Program-made: the position numbers and the translations under genes | Assembly (NCBI RefSeq): GCF_014635065.1 | Contig: NZ_BMCG01000003.1 | Span: forward strand, 558,001 to 622,000 | From: Oxalicibacterium flavum | GTDB lineage: Bacteria; Pseudomonadota; Gammaproteobacteria; Burkholderiales; Burkholderiaceae_D | Reading direction: 5' to 3' | Length of the DNA: 64,000 bases | In this document: one piece after another, positions 49,079-57,128 of the stretch | Numbering within the stretch: the stretch's first letter is position 1 | Layout of the letters: each line of letters starts with the position of its first letter | Notes under the pieces: generated by a model | The model's database searches: none | Seen by the model: only the letters and a program-made list of their open reading frames with translations | Told to the model about the DNA's origin: nothing

Positions 49079-49170
49079 AAGGTTGGTGATGGCATCCAAT
49101 GGGCGCAAGCCTACGACCCATCATGTAAGACCTGACACCCACCCCGGCCTAGAGCCGGGGCTTTTGTTTT
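49079..49170 (+). ncRNA. Structured small RNA of about 90 nt, possibly C4 antisense-like
   Basis: Between the Abi and integrase genes lies a compact RNA-like unit. A closing stem AGGT/ACCT (49080-49083 with 49130-49133) and TGATGG/CCATCA (49087-49092 with 49118-49123) enclose a GGC-GCAA-GCC hairpin with a GNRA loop. A terminator CCCCGGC-CTAGA-GCCGGGG (49142-49160) followed by CTTTTGTTTT closes it. It resembles, from memory, the C4 antisense RNAs of P1-like phages and related elements. This is unconfirmed. There is no open frame in it. Confidence 0.6.
49142..49170 (+). terminator. Rho-independent terminator of the small RNA
   Basis: A 7-bp GC stem (49142-49148 with 49154-49160), loop CTAGA, is followed by a T-rich run that ends at the stop codon of the convergent integrase gene. 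Confidence 0.8.
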
Positions 49171-50402
49171 CAGGCCCGGAAAACCTCACGCCAAGGCGGT
49201 TCCTCTCTGGCCTGCTGGCCAGGCTGCTTGCCTGCTACCACCGTCTTGCGCCGGTTCGCCACCAGTTCGGCGGCCTTGCGCACCGGATCATCCTCGGTGT
49301 GGACGTAGCGCATGAACATCGCCACGGTCTTATGCGCCGTCAGCGCCATGCCGACCTTGACCGGGATACCCGAGTTAGCAATGTCGGTCGCCGAGCGGTG
49401 GCGGATGCCGTGCGTCCCGACATGCGCCGCGCCTGCCGCCTTGAGTGCACGGCTCCAGCCGTTGTAATACTCGCCAGTGGTCAGGTGCTGGCCGGGATGG
49501 GTCGGGGACGGCAGCACATAAGGGCAATTGTCCTGGCGTGGTACTGTCGAAAGCAACCGGTAGGCTTCCTCGCTCATGGGCTTGGACATGCCACCGGTCT
49601 TGCTGTCGGGCCAGACGACGCGCCGGTTCTCGAAGTCCACCCAATCCCATTGGAGCGTGACGATTTCACCGCGCCGACCGGCAAACTCGAATTGCAGCCG
49701 GATCGCCAGCGGGATGACGTAGTTCTCCAGCCCCTCGGCCTCGATCCTGTCAAGCTGCCGGAACAGCTTGCCCATGTCCTCGTCGCTGATGAGGTGGGTG
49801 GCCTTGCCGTTCGGGAACATCGGGACATGGCGGCAGGGATTGGTGCCGTCGGGCCGATAGCCCCACACCTCGGCCAGATTGAACATGCGGCGTATGACGC
49901 TGAACGTGCGGTTCGCGTCGGCCGGCTTGTGGGCCATCTTCTTCATCATCGCCGCCACGTCCGGGCGCTTCACGTCCTGAACCTTCATGCGGCCCAGCAT
50001 CGGGACGATGTTGCGGTCGATGACGCTCTGGTAGCCCTCCTGCGTGCTGGGCTTGTTGCGTACCTTGGAGTAGTCCTCCATGAACTTCACGCACAATTCC
50101 TTGACCGTGGGGGCCGTGCGTGCTGCTGCCTTGTCTGCGGCGGGGTCGCCGCCCCGGCGCACTTGGGCCAACCATTCTTGCGCGAGCGAGCGGGCTTGCT
50201 CGACGGTCAATTCCCCGTACTGGCCCAAGGCAGGCTTGCGGCGCTCGCCCGCGTTGGTGCGGTACTGGAGCATGAACACCTTGCGGCCCGCTGGGGTAAT
50301 CTTGCAGAGGAAGCCGGGCACCAGCGTATCCCGTAGTTCGACAGCCTGCGCCTGGGGTTGTGCCGCATCGACGGCGGACTTGGTGACCTTGATCTTTGCC
50401 AT
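49170..50402 (-). CDS. Tyrosine recombinase / integrase (P4/Tn4371-like)
   Basis: The 410-residue protein has the N-terminal DUF4102-like arm domain (ELRDTLVPGFLCKITPAGRKVF), a core-binding domain and the catalytic domain. The Arg is in FAGRRGEIVTL, HxxR in THGIRHRSATD, a second His in LTAHKTVAMF, and the nucleophile Tyr in MRYVHTED. The start MAKIKVTK follows GGAG (CCGAGGAGTCATC). It is transcribed into the element from about 175 bp inside the right octamer, as expected for Tn4371-type int. It would catalyse integration and excision. Confidence 0.94.
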   Translation of the reverse strand: MAKIKVTKSAVDAAQPQAQAVELRDTLVPGFLCKITPAGRKVFMLQYRTNAGERRKPALGQYGELTVEQARSLAQEWLAQVRRGGDPAADKAAARTAPTVKELCVKFMEDYSKVRNKPSTQEGYQSVIDRNIVPMLGRMKVQDVKRPDVAAMMKKMAHKPADANRTFSVIRRMFNLAEVWGYRPDGTNPCRHVPMFPNGKATHLISDEDMGKLFRQLDRIEAEGLENYVIPLAIRLQFEFAGRRGEIVTLQWDWVDFENRRVVWPDSKTGGMSKPMSEEAYRLLSTVPRQDNCPYVLPSPTHPGQHLTTGEYYNGWSRALKAAGAAHVGTHGIRHRSATDIANSGIPVKVGMALTAHKTVAMFMRYVHTEDDPVRKAAELVANRRKTVVAGKQPGQQAREEPPWREVFRA

Positions 50403-50577
50403 GATGACTCCTCGGAATGACCCGACTCCCGGGGGCCTCATAGGAGCCTCCGGCGGGGAAACCGGGTCAGGTTTCGGAAAGCACCGGCATATGGTGAACG
50501 AGCCTAAGCTATTGATAAACCTGCTGTATCGAGCTTCTGCGTAGTCCAGCGAAATGCGGCACTGGAGTCATGGTGAA

Positions 50578-50585
50578 ATGAAAAA
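50578..50585. repeat. Right octamer ATGAAAAA (candidate attachment site)
   Basis: It is the same octamer as at 39692-39699, in the same orientation, 175 bp from the integrase start. It overlaps the A-run of a terminator that belongs to the chromosomal side. Confidence 0.68.
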
Positions 50586-50616
50586 AGGCTGATCGAAACC
50601 GATCAGCCTTTTTTTA
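50581..50616. terminator. Rho-independent terminator just outside the element
   Basis: AAGGCTGATCG (50585-50595) pairs with CGATCAGCCTT (50600-50610) around AAAC, with A and T runs that extend the stem. In an empty site it would directly follow the lipoprotein gene at 39388, of which it is probably the original terminator. It now serves the convergent gene at 50636 only. Confidence 0.85.
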
Positions 50617-50635
50617 TTCCTGCTTCGTTATTGCT

Positions 50636-51001
50636 TCAGCGACGATGATCGTGTTGCTGACGGCCATCGCGGTAGCCGCGATGGTCATGGCGATAACCGG
50701 GGCCGCGGTCGTGATGCCGGTAGCCGGGCGGCGGGCCGCGCCAGTGGGGTGGTGAAGGTCTGCCGTAAATGATCACAGGCGGAGGCGCTTCGTAGATTTC
50801 TACCGAGCTACCATAGATGATGGGCGGCGAATAATAATTCGAATAATTGTTATACGGTGGAGGCGGATAGTAGGCCGGTGGCGGGTAATACGGATAGCCG
50901 CCACCGATGCTGATGGACCAGCCGACACCGCCGCCCGCCAGCGCGGGAAGCGAAGTCAGCGCGGCGGCAAGACAGAGCGTGGTGGCGAGGGCGATGTGCA
51001 T
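50636..51001 (-). CDS. Secreted Tyr/Pro/Gly/His-rich protein
   Basis: The 121-residue protein has a signal peptide (MHIALATTLCLAAALTSLPALA). A low-complexity mature part follows: GGGYPYYPPPAYYPPPP, then Arg/His/Gly-rich repeats. AGGAG lies before ATG 51001; a TTG two codons upstream is less likely. It resembles in style the lipoprotein at 39388, which would be its convergent neighbour if the element were absent. Confidence 0.8.
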   Translation of the reverse strand: MHIALATTLCLAAALTSLPALAGGGVGWSISIGGGYPYYPPPAYYPPPPYNNYSNYYSPPIIYGSSVEIYEAPPPVIIYGRPSPPHWRGPPPGYRHHDRGPGYRHDHRGYRDGRQQHDHRR

Positions 51002-51131
51002 GGTCAACTCCTGATGGTTACCTGTTCATTCAAGACCACGCGCCCGCATTTCTCAATCCGCAATGCGTAAAAGACTGTAACAGCCGTCGCCTGCGGGCGG
51101 AACCCGCAGCGGTCGTCAACCGTGTCGCACG

Positions 51132-51593
51132 TCAGTCGGTTTTTTCCGGATCGCTGGCGATCAGCAGGGCGCAGCGGACCTTTTCCACCAGCAGCGTATC
51201 GGTCGAACCGCGCCACCAGCGCATCGCCAGTGATTGCAGACGCGAGTGGCCGACGATCACCAGTTCGATGCCCAGCGAATCCACCAGCTTGGCAATGGTC
51301 GGTACCGGTTCGCCGACTTCCAGATGCGTCTGCACGGTCAGTCCCGCGTTCTGCAGGAAGGCGTGGCTTTCCGCGAGCTGCTGCTGCATCTTTTCCTTTT
51401 CGGCCTGGATTTCTTCCTCGATGCCGACCATGGAAACCATGGCGTATTCGCCTAGTACCACGGCCTGCGGCGGATTGACGACCACCAGCAGGTGAATCTC
51501 GGCAGACGGCGAGGGCGCCAGCCGCACGCATTCCTGCAAGGCGGAGCGGCTTTCGGGCGTGCCGTTGTATGCGACCAGAATTTTGCGGTACAT
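51132..51593 (-). CDS. Universal stress protein (UspA family)
   Basis: The 153-residue single-domain protein starts MYRKILVAYNGTPESR and ends with the nucleotide-binding-type motif VIVGHSR...STDTLLVEKVRCALLI (G-x2-G-x9-G is imperfect here). Family members bind ATP or act in stress survival. A perfect AGGAGG ribosome site lies 4 nt before the ATG. Confidence 0.92.
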   Translation of the reverse strand: MYRKILVAYNGTPESRSALQECVRLAPSPSAEIHLLVVVNPPQAVVLGEYAMVSMVGIEEEIQAEKEKMQQQLAESHAFLQNAGLTVQTHLEVGEPVPTIAKLVDSLGIELVIVGHSRLQSLAMRWWRGSTDTLLVEKVRCALLIASDPEKTD

Positions 51594-51673
51594 AAGGCCT
51601 CCTGCAAAGCGATGATGGTTTCAGTATATCGTCAACTTCGGCTTGTGCAGGAAGAGATGTTGGCGGGTTGCCG

Positions 51674-52855
51674 CTAGGCGTTCTTGAGGCGTGAAAAATT
51701 GAGCGCAGTCAGCAGCACACCGACGGCACCGCAGGCGATGACGGCGGCCGTGCCGAAGCGTTCTATGGAGAGACCGGCCAGGCCCACGCCCACGGACTGC
51801 CCCAGAAAGAAGCAGGAGGCGAAGATGGAAACGGCCGCACCGCGTCGTTCGGGCGCCATCTGGGTGGCATTGATCTGCAGCGTGTTGTGCAGCATGTAAA
51901 AACCCAGGCCACAGCACAGGCAGGCCGGAATCGCGGTCCACCATACGGGCGAGAGTCCGACTGCCAGCAGCGACAGGCAGAGCAGAATGCCGCCCCAGCG
52001 CGCCAGCCCCTTTTCGCCGAGACTCCTGACCAGACGGCGCGACGTCAATGCATAGATCAGACCGCCGAGTCCGTAGAGCATCACGAGTCCGGCTGCAAAC
52101 GTCAGGGAGATGTGGTGGACCTGATGCAGATGCGTGGCGATGAAGGCGAAAGCACCGAACAGAAAGGCGCCCTCGACGAACACCGTGGCAAGCACCACGC
52201 GTGCCCACGGCCGCAGCAGGACCTGGCGAAATTCGTTGAACATGCGCTGCAGGGCGGCGCCTTCGGCCTTGTGCGTCGTCAATGCATGCGCCGGCAGCCG
52301 GCGGTTGAAGGAGAACAGCATGAGACTGATCAGCACGAAGCAGCCTGAAATGCCGAAGAAGGGCACGCGCCAGCTCAGGTGGTCGGCAGTAAAGCCGCCC
52401 AGCAGCACGCCGGCCGAGATGCCGACGATCTGTCCGATCAGGAATTGCGCGAGCACCGGCTGGCGCTCGTCGTAGGCGATCACGTCCCCGATCCACGCCA
52501 TCGACAACGGAATGATCGCTGCCGCCGTTGCGCCGGCCAGCAGACGCGCGGCGATCAGCAACGGATAGCTGGGCGCCAGCGCGCACAGCAAGGCCGTCAG
52601 CGCGCAGGCCATGCAGGCGCAGGCGATCACGAAATACTTGCCGAAGCGGTCACCGACCGGTCCGAAAAACAGCTGGGAGATGCCGTAGGCGATCGAGAAG
52701 GCCGTGATGACGTAGGCGACGTTGCCGAGCGTGACGCCGAACTCGGCGGCCAGCCTCGGCAGCAGCGGATCGGTCACGCGCAGGGAAATGGCGCTGCCGA
52801 AGGCAGCCAGCGACAGCGCGGGGATGGTGCCGCGCGGAATTGGAGATGTTGTCAT
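51674..52855 (-). CDS. Major facilitator superfamily transporter
   Basis: The 393-residue protein has about 12 hydrophobic segments and the MFS loop motif GPVGDRFGKY after helix 2. Spacing and length fit drug/sugar exporter branches (YnfM or AraJ style). The substrate is unknown. It is divergent from the small genes at 53240 across a 384-bp gap. Confidence 0.9.
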   Translation of the reverse strand: MTTSPIPRGTIPALSLAAFGSAISLRVTDPLLPRLAAEFGVTLGNVAYVITAFSIAYGISQLFFGPVGDRFGKYFVIACACMACALTALLCALAPSYPLLIAARLLAGATAAAIIPLSMAWIGDVIAYDERQPVLAQFLIGQIVGISAGVLLGGFTADHLSWRVPFFGISGCFVLISLMLFSFNRRLPAHALTTHKAEGAALQRMFNEFRQVLLRPWARVVLATVFVEGAFLFGAFAFIATHLHQVHHISLTFAAGLVMLYGLGGLIYALTSRRLVRSLGEKGLARWGGILLCLSLLAVGLSPVWWTAIPACLCCGLGFYMLHNTLQINATQMAPERRGAAVSIFASCFFLGQSVGVGLAGLSIERFGTAAVIACGAVGVLLTALNFSRLKNA

Positions 52856-53239
52856 TCAACTATTGTTGGCATGCAAGATGCTCCGGGATCGAATCAAAGA
52901 CAGCAAGCCTACCGTAAATCGGAATTGTGCACAGACAGAAGGTATTGGGATGCGCTGTGGTGGTGCGATTGCGACTGCGATGGAAGGGGTTTCTCGCGGG
53001 AATGTTTGCATTTTTCCGATGCGTCAAACCCTGTTGTTACAGGCCTCATCTTTTCCTACAAGAACTTGCGATACCGTCCTATATGGACAGACAGGCAAGC
53101 CCGATAAGATGCATGCAAGCTTGAGGCGACCACCAAGGGGAGCAAAGGTTCCGGTCGCGTCCGGGCATTTTTTCGATCCAGTGAAAATTCTTCCGCGCAA
53201 TGTTCGTGCGGTCGAATCCGTTACCGAAGGGAGGGGATC
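52856..53239. other. 384-bp divergent intergenic region
   Basis: I see no gene here. It must hold the promoter of the MFS gene (minus) and of the gene at 53240 (plus). No convincing -35/-10 pair, palindrome or hairpin was found. Confidence 0.4.
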
Positions 53240-53656
53240 ATGCCGATATTTCAAACACAGACGGATACCATCGATATCCTGAAGAACATCGCCGACGAGC
53301 AGCCCGATGGCGTCGAATGGCCGGCCTATGCCGAAGTCCGCAATCGCATGGCGGATCATCCCGATGAACATCGCGAGCAGATCCTCAACCGCAAGCGTGC
53401 CCATGCCCTGCGTTATCTGGGCGCGAGAAAAAAGCGACTGGCCGGTGGCTACAGCAAGGTCGAATCGCGGGTATTCACGCCGGAATTCGTTTCGGAACTG
53501 GGGCAGGCCAACTCCACGCGGCGCGCCATGCGCAACCCATGGCTGGGCCGTTCGCAAACAGGCCGACACGATGCGGAAACGGCCTCGTCTTCTGCGCCCA
53601 ATGTGCTGCCATTCGGACCACAATCGGCCGCCGACGCTGGCACATCCGCTTCCTGA
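53240..53656 (+). CDS. Hypothetical protein, 138 aa
   Basis: The protein is charged and soluble (DEHREQILNRKRAHALRYLGARKKRLAGGY) with no recognised domain. A GGGAGGGG run lies 3 bp before the ATG. It is followed by a small secreted peptide gene and then the superoxide dismutase gene, same strand. Function unknown. Confidence 0.6.
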   Translation: MPIFQTQTDTIDILKNIADEQPDGVEWPAYAEVRNRMADHPDEHREQILNRKRAHALRYLGARKKRLAGGYSKVESRVFTPEFVSELGQANSTRRAMRNPWLGRSQTGRHDAETASSSAPNVLPFGPQSAADAGTSAS

Positions 53657-53692
53657 CAGGCAAGTCTGTCGTCATTCAGATCGAGAACCGTC

Positions 53693-53854
53693 ATGAAACC
53701 ATCCTTATTTTTGAGCGTCATCGCGATTGCCGGCGTGCTGCTGTTCACCGTCAAACCGGGCAATGTTTCGGCAGAGGCATCGCCGGCGCATTTTGCGCAG
53801 CAGCCGCAAATCAGCGCACTACTGAACATTGCCATCGCGCCTTACAAACGCTAA
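53693..53854 (+). CDS. Small secreted peptide, 53 aa
   Basis: ATG 53693 to TAA 53854 encodes a peptide with a hydrophobic signal-like start (LFLSVIAIAGVLLFTV) and probable cleavage near VSAEA. No homolog is recognised. It lies between the 138-residue hypothetical and the sod gene. No strong ribosome site is visible, so it is tentative. Confidence 0.5.
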   Translation: MKPSLFLSVIAIAGVLLFTVKPGNVSAEASPAHFAQQPQISALLNIAIAPYKR

Positions 53855-54005
53855 GCCAGCAACGCCAGCCAGCGCGATGCAGGCCATGCCTGCATCTCCT
53901 GCCGCGCCAATCATCTGCATCCGCGGCAGATCGATATCCGTCTCCGGACGCATGACGGCGGCGAGTCGCCGCCATCCCTTCCCATGAACAAGATAGGAGA
54001 GAACG

Positions 54006-54725
54006 ATGATCAGAAAATCCCTGCTGCTGGTCCTGGCACTGTCGAGCGGCGCATTGCAGGCGCAAACGCCACCGCCGCAAGCTGCCGCAGCCGAAGCGCC
54101 GGTCAGGCAGGTGTTTACGCAGGCGCCGCTGCCATATGCGAGCAATGCGCTGGAACCGGTCATCGACACGGCCACCATAGAGCTGCACTACGGCAAGCAT
54201 CACAAGGCCTATTACGATACGCTGAACGAGGAAGCGGCCGGCAATGCCAAGCTGGCGTCGCTGACGCTGCCGCAACTGTTGAAGAAGATTTCCGGTTACC
54301 CGGCCGTGGTGCGCAACAACGCGGGCGGCGCATGGAACCATGATTTCTTCTGGGCCAGCATGGCGCCGGAAGGACAGCGCGGTGAACCGTCTGCCGCCCT
54401 GCTCAAGCAGATCGACAAGGATTTCGGCTCGCTCGACAAGTTCAAGGAAGCCTTCAACACCGCCGGCGCCAAGCAGTTTGGCTCGGGCTGGGTCTGGCTG
54501 ATCGTGCAGAAGGGCAAGCTGGTCGTGTCATCGACGCCGAACCAGGACAATCCGCTGATGGACGTGGCCGAAACCAAGGGCACGCCGATTCTCGGCAACG
54601 ACGTCTGGGAACATGCCTACTACCTCAAGTACAACAACCGCCGTCCGGCGTACCTGAAGGAATGGTGGAAGGTCGTGAACTGGAACGAGGTCAACAAGCG
54701 CTTCGAGGAAGCGACGCGCAAATAG
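54006..54725 (+). CDS. Exported Fe/Mn superoxide dismutase
   Basis: The 239-residue protein has an N-terminal signal peptide (LLLVLALSSGALQAQ), so it is probably periplasmic. It is a SodA/SodB-type enzyme that dismutes superoxide. Metal ligands are visible: His61 (LHYGKHHKAYY), His112 (WNHDFFW) and Asp/His in DVWEHAYY. It is longer than cytosolic SodB (about 193) because of the signal and a Pro/Ala-rich linker. A terminator follows. Confidence 0.93.
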   Translation: MIRKSLLLVLALSSGALQAQTPPPQAAAAEAPVRQVFTQAPLPYASNALEPVIDTATIELHYGKHHKAYYDTLNEEAAGNAKLASLTLPQLLKKISGYPAVVRNNAGGAWNHDFFWASMAPEGQRGEPSAALLKQIDKDFGSLDKFKEAFNTAGAKQFGSGWVWLIVQKGKLVVSSTPNQDNPLMDVAETKGTPILGNDVWEHAYYLKYNNRRPAYLKEWWKVVNWNEVNKRFEEATRK

Positions 54726-54743
54726 GCGCCTGACCGCACAAGC

Positions 54744-54774
54744 AAAAAAGCCCGGCATTGCGCCGGGCTTTTTT
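54744..54774 (+). terminator. Rho-independent terminator after sod
   Basis: A 13-bp stem pairs AAAAAAGCCCGGC (54744-54756) with GCCGGGCTTTTTT (54762-54774). It sits between the convergent sod and tenA genes. Confidence 0.9.
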
Positions 54775-54853
54775 CATGTGTGTGACTCGTCCTAGAATAA
54801 GTTGACACTTTTTCGCAGAAGAGAAGGAGTGTGAGATGGGTGACCCGTCCGTA

Positions 54854-55516
54854 TCACACCGGCCACTGTTCGAGCCGGTAGGCGGAATCCCAGAACATCC
54901 ATTCGAGCTGGGCGGCGCGCGTGTAGGCGTCGTGCATGGCGCGGCGGGTATCGTCGCTGGCCACAGCGGCCACGCGATCGACGGTGGCGATCACGCCGCG
55001 CACGGCTTCATGGAATTCCTCGCCGGCATAGGTATCGATCCACGACTGGTAAGGATTGTTCGCCGCGGCGCGGCCGATGATGTCGCGCCCGATTTCGGCA
55101 TAGATCCAGAAGCACGGCAGCAGGCCTGCCAGCACCACCGGATACGGCGCGCCCCAGGCGGTCGCCATCAGGAAGTTGGTGTAGTGATGCGTGGCCGGCG
55201 ACAGCGGCGTGGCGGCGAAGATCTCGGGCGTGACCTTGAACTGCTCCATGAAATCCTTGTGCAGGCTGCGCTCGACCACCACCGCGGTCTGCGCGGCGAT
55301 GGCGAACTGCACGACTTCGTCGGGCGTGTCTGCCTTGGCGGAGGCGACGGCCAGCGCACGGCCGAAGGCGATCAGGTAGTGCGCATCCTGGATCATGTAA
55401 TGGCGGAAGCGTTCTTCGCTCAGCGTGCCGGCTGCCAGTTCGCTGTTGAACGGCATGGTGCGCGTGGTTTCGAACAGGGCGGCGTTCTTTTTCCAGATGT
55501 CGGCGGTAAAGGACAT
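54854..55516 (-). CDS. tenA: Thiaminase II / aminopyrimidine aminohydrolase, TenA_C type
   Basis: The 220-residue protein has the TenA fold. Cys135 lies in LLPCFWIYAEIG, matching the active-site Cys of the TenA_C class, which salvages 4-amino-5-aminomethyl-2-methylpyrimidine for thiamine synthesis. YYTNFLMATA-like and the C-terminal DSAYRLEQWP are family-typical. It lies 57 bp downstream of a second TenA homologue on the same strand, probably one operon. Confidence 0.92.
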   Translation of the reverse strand: MSFTADIWKKNAALFETTRTMPFNSELAAGTLSEERFRHYMIQDAHYLIAFGRALAVASAKADTPDEVVQFAIAAQTAVVVERSLHKDFMEQFKVTPEIFAATPLSPATHHYTNFLMATAWGAPYPVVLAGLLPCFWIYAEIGRDIIGRAAANNPYQSWIDTYAGEEFHEAVRGVIATVDRVAAVASDDTRRAMHDAYTRAAQLEWMFWDSAYRLEQWPV

Positions 55517-55573
55517 GGTGTTTTCTCGCGGATGATGTGCCGCGTGAGCGGCATGTTGAAGACAGGCTGCGGG

Positions 55574-56266
55574 TCAGTCGTACTGCAGCGGCGTATAGAC
55601 GTGATCGAAGAAGTCGCGTTCCAGGCTCACCGCGCGGCGGAACAGGTCGGCGCTGCGCTGCTGGGTGGCGGCATCCTGCATCGGGCCGGTGCGGTCGAGT
55701 TCTGCGCACAGCCAGTGGACGAAGTCGGTAAAGCCTTCGTTGTTGTGCAGCGTGATCCATTCGGCATGGATGAACTTGGGCGGCAGTGCGGCATGCGCGC
55801 GTTCTGCCCAGCTCAGGTACAGCCATTCGGCCACCACCAGCACCGACAGGCACAGCGCATAGTTCTGCGTTTCTGCCGCTTCCTTCATCAGTTCCTGGAA
55901 GGCGCGCGTGGGGGCCGTCAACTGCGGCTGCGTGCGATGTTTCTCGGGCACGCCGAGATGATCGAAGGAGCGGATGAAGTAGGTCGCCTCGTCGCTCGTG
56001 ATCATGGCGGCAAAGCGCGCCAGCCGCACGCGCGACTCGAAGCGGTCGGCGCTGGCGATGGCTGCGCCCAGCAGCGCGACGAAGCGGTCGATGAACTGGT
56101 AATCCTGCACCAGGTAGTGCGCCAGTACCTTGTCATCGACACTGCCGGCGAACAGTTCGTCGATGAAGCGATGGCCGGTGGCGGCATCCCAGTTCTCGCG
56201 ATTGCAGTCGCGCAGCCATTCCGTGAAGGTGGTGCTCTTTTCGGATCGTTGCTGGAAGTCTGTCAT
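55574..56266 (-). CDS. TenA_E-type protein (thiaminase II superfamily)
   Basis: The 230-residue protein resembles TenA but lacks the active-site Cys region of the C class; the block is SVLVVAEWLYLSWAERA. It fits the TenA_E class, whose members also act on degraded thiamine pyrimidines. It has AAGGAA before ATG 56266. It precedes tenA in the same operon. No TPP riboswitch is seen upstream. Confidence 0.85.
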   Translation of the reverse strand: MTDFQQRSEKSTTFTEWLRDCNRENWDAATGHRFIDELFAGSVDDKVLAHYLVQDYQFIDRFVALLGAAIASADRFESRVRLARFAAMITSDEATYFIRSFDHLGVPEKHRTQPQLTAPTRAFQELMKEAAETQNYALCLSVLVVAEWLYLSWAERAHAALPPKFIHAEWITLHNNEGFTDFVHWLCAELDRTGPMQDAATQQRSADLFRRAVSLERDFFDHVYTPLQYD

Positions 56267-56412
56267 GCTCGTCGTTTCCTTCTGAAGGGCCGCGCGGGCG
56301 CGGCACGGGTTCGGGCAAAAGGGGAATATAGGAAAGAATGCGGCCGCAGGTCAAAAATGAATTGCCGATTCTTGACCTGTGCCAAGAATCGGCTGCGTGG
56401 CGCTGGCGCTGC

Positions 56413-56748
56413 CTACGATGGCAGCGGCGGATATTTCTGCGCGTTGAGCACCATCTTGTCGGCGATCGCGGCATTCAGATCGACGCCGAGTACCGAGGCC
56501 AGCCGCACCAGGTAGAGCGCCACGTCGGCCAGTTCCTGCCGCACGTGTTCGGCGGTCTCCGGCAGCTGGGCGACCTGCCACGATTCTTGCTCGCTGCGCC
56601 ACTGGAAGATTTCCACGAGCTCGCCGACCTCGCCGGTCAGCGCCATCGCCAGGTTCTTGGGTGAATGATGGACGCGCCAGTTGCGCGCGTTGGCAAAATC
56701 CTCGAGGGCGGCTTCCAGCGCCTGCGTATCGATCAGTTTGGTGTTCAT
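56413..56748 (-). CDS. MazG-like nucleotide pyrophosphohydrolase (RS21-C6/dCTPase type)
   Basis: The 111-residue protein has the EXXE motif of the all-alpha NTP-PPase fold (LTGEVGELVEIFQW) and a second acidic motif (ELADVALYLVRLASVLGVDL). Short members of this type clean non-canonical dNTPs. The start MNTKLIDT was chosen over an ATG six codons upstream. It is minus strand, divergent from the small gene at 56887. Confidence 0.9.
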   Translation of the reverse strand: MNTKLIDTQALEAALEDFANARNWRVHHSPKNLAMALTGEVGELVEIFQWRSEQESWQVAQLPETAEHVRQELADVALYLVRLASVLGVDLNAAIADKMVLNAQKYPPLPS

Positions 56749-56886
56749 GGTCGTTCGATGATTCAAAACTGCAATGATAAGCGAGGACGATTGCGCGAGC
56801 TTCCTACAGGGCTTGCCGGACTTCGCCTATTGGGCAGGTTTGGACGCGGATGATAAGGTGGAATCACCTCATTACAGGAGACTGCC

Positions 56887-57084
56887 ATGACGCAACACAA
56901 GGAAGGCAATCATCAACCCCGTCCGCCCGGCAACCCGATGCTGAAGGGGAACGACGCGGAACACGAAAAGGAACGGCAGAAGGAATTGGCGCACACCGAG
57001 GTCCGCAAGACCGGCCAGACCGATACGGTGCAGCAGCATACGCTGCCGATCAAGCAGCCCAACAAGGCCACCAACAACAGTTGA
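56887..57084 (+). CDS. Small hydrophilic protein, 65 aa, unknown
   Basis: The protein is rich in Lys, Glu, Gln, His and Pro, with no hydrophobic segment (MTQHKEGNHQPRPPGNPM ... PIKQPNKATNNS). It is likely disordered. AGGAG lies 7 nt before the ATG and a terminator follows, so it is a self-contained gene. No family recognised. Confidence 0.7.
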   Translation: MTQHKEGNHQPRPPGNPMLKGNDAEHEKERQKELAHTEVRKTGQTDTVQQHTLPIKQPNKATNNS

Positions 57085-57128
57085 CCGGCAACGGTTGAAG
57101 CGCTCTCGGTTCGCGAGCGAGTCCAAGG

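Larger units (their letters stand above)
39692..50585. mobile_element. Integrated element of Tn4371-like type with octamer ends
   Basis: The ATGAAAAA direct repeats (39692-39699 and 50578-50585) bound about 10.9 kb. A tyrosine integrase is transcribed inward from the right end. Established knowledge: Tn4371-family ICEs use the octamer TTTTTCAT, its complement, with int beside one end. Cargo is a frameshifted panE-like gene, LysR, an FUSC efflux operon, a second LysR, an Abi-like gene and a small RNA. No relaxase, type IV secretion, repA or parAB genes are seen, so it is a reduced derivative that could move only with help. Confidence 0.75.

Noticed and set aside
51091-51109. Hairpin CTGCGGG-CGGAA-CCCGCAG after the UspA gene
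   Set aside because: The stem is good but no T-run follows on the minus strand, so it is not listed as a terminator.
56267-56412. Possible TPP riboswitch before the TenA genes
   Set aside because: I looked for the CTGAGA and closing GAxxCCTGAtCTGG-type elements on the minus strand and did not find them. Absence by eye is not proof, so it is only noted under findings.
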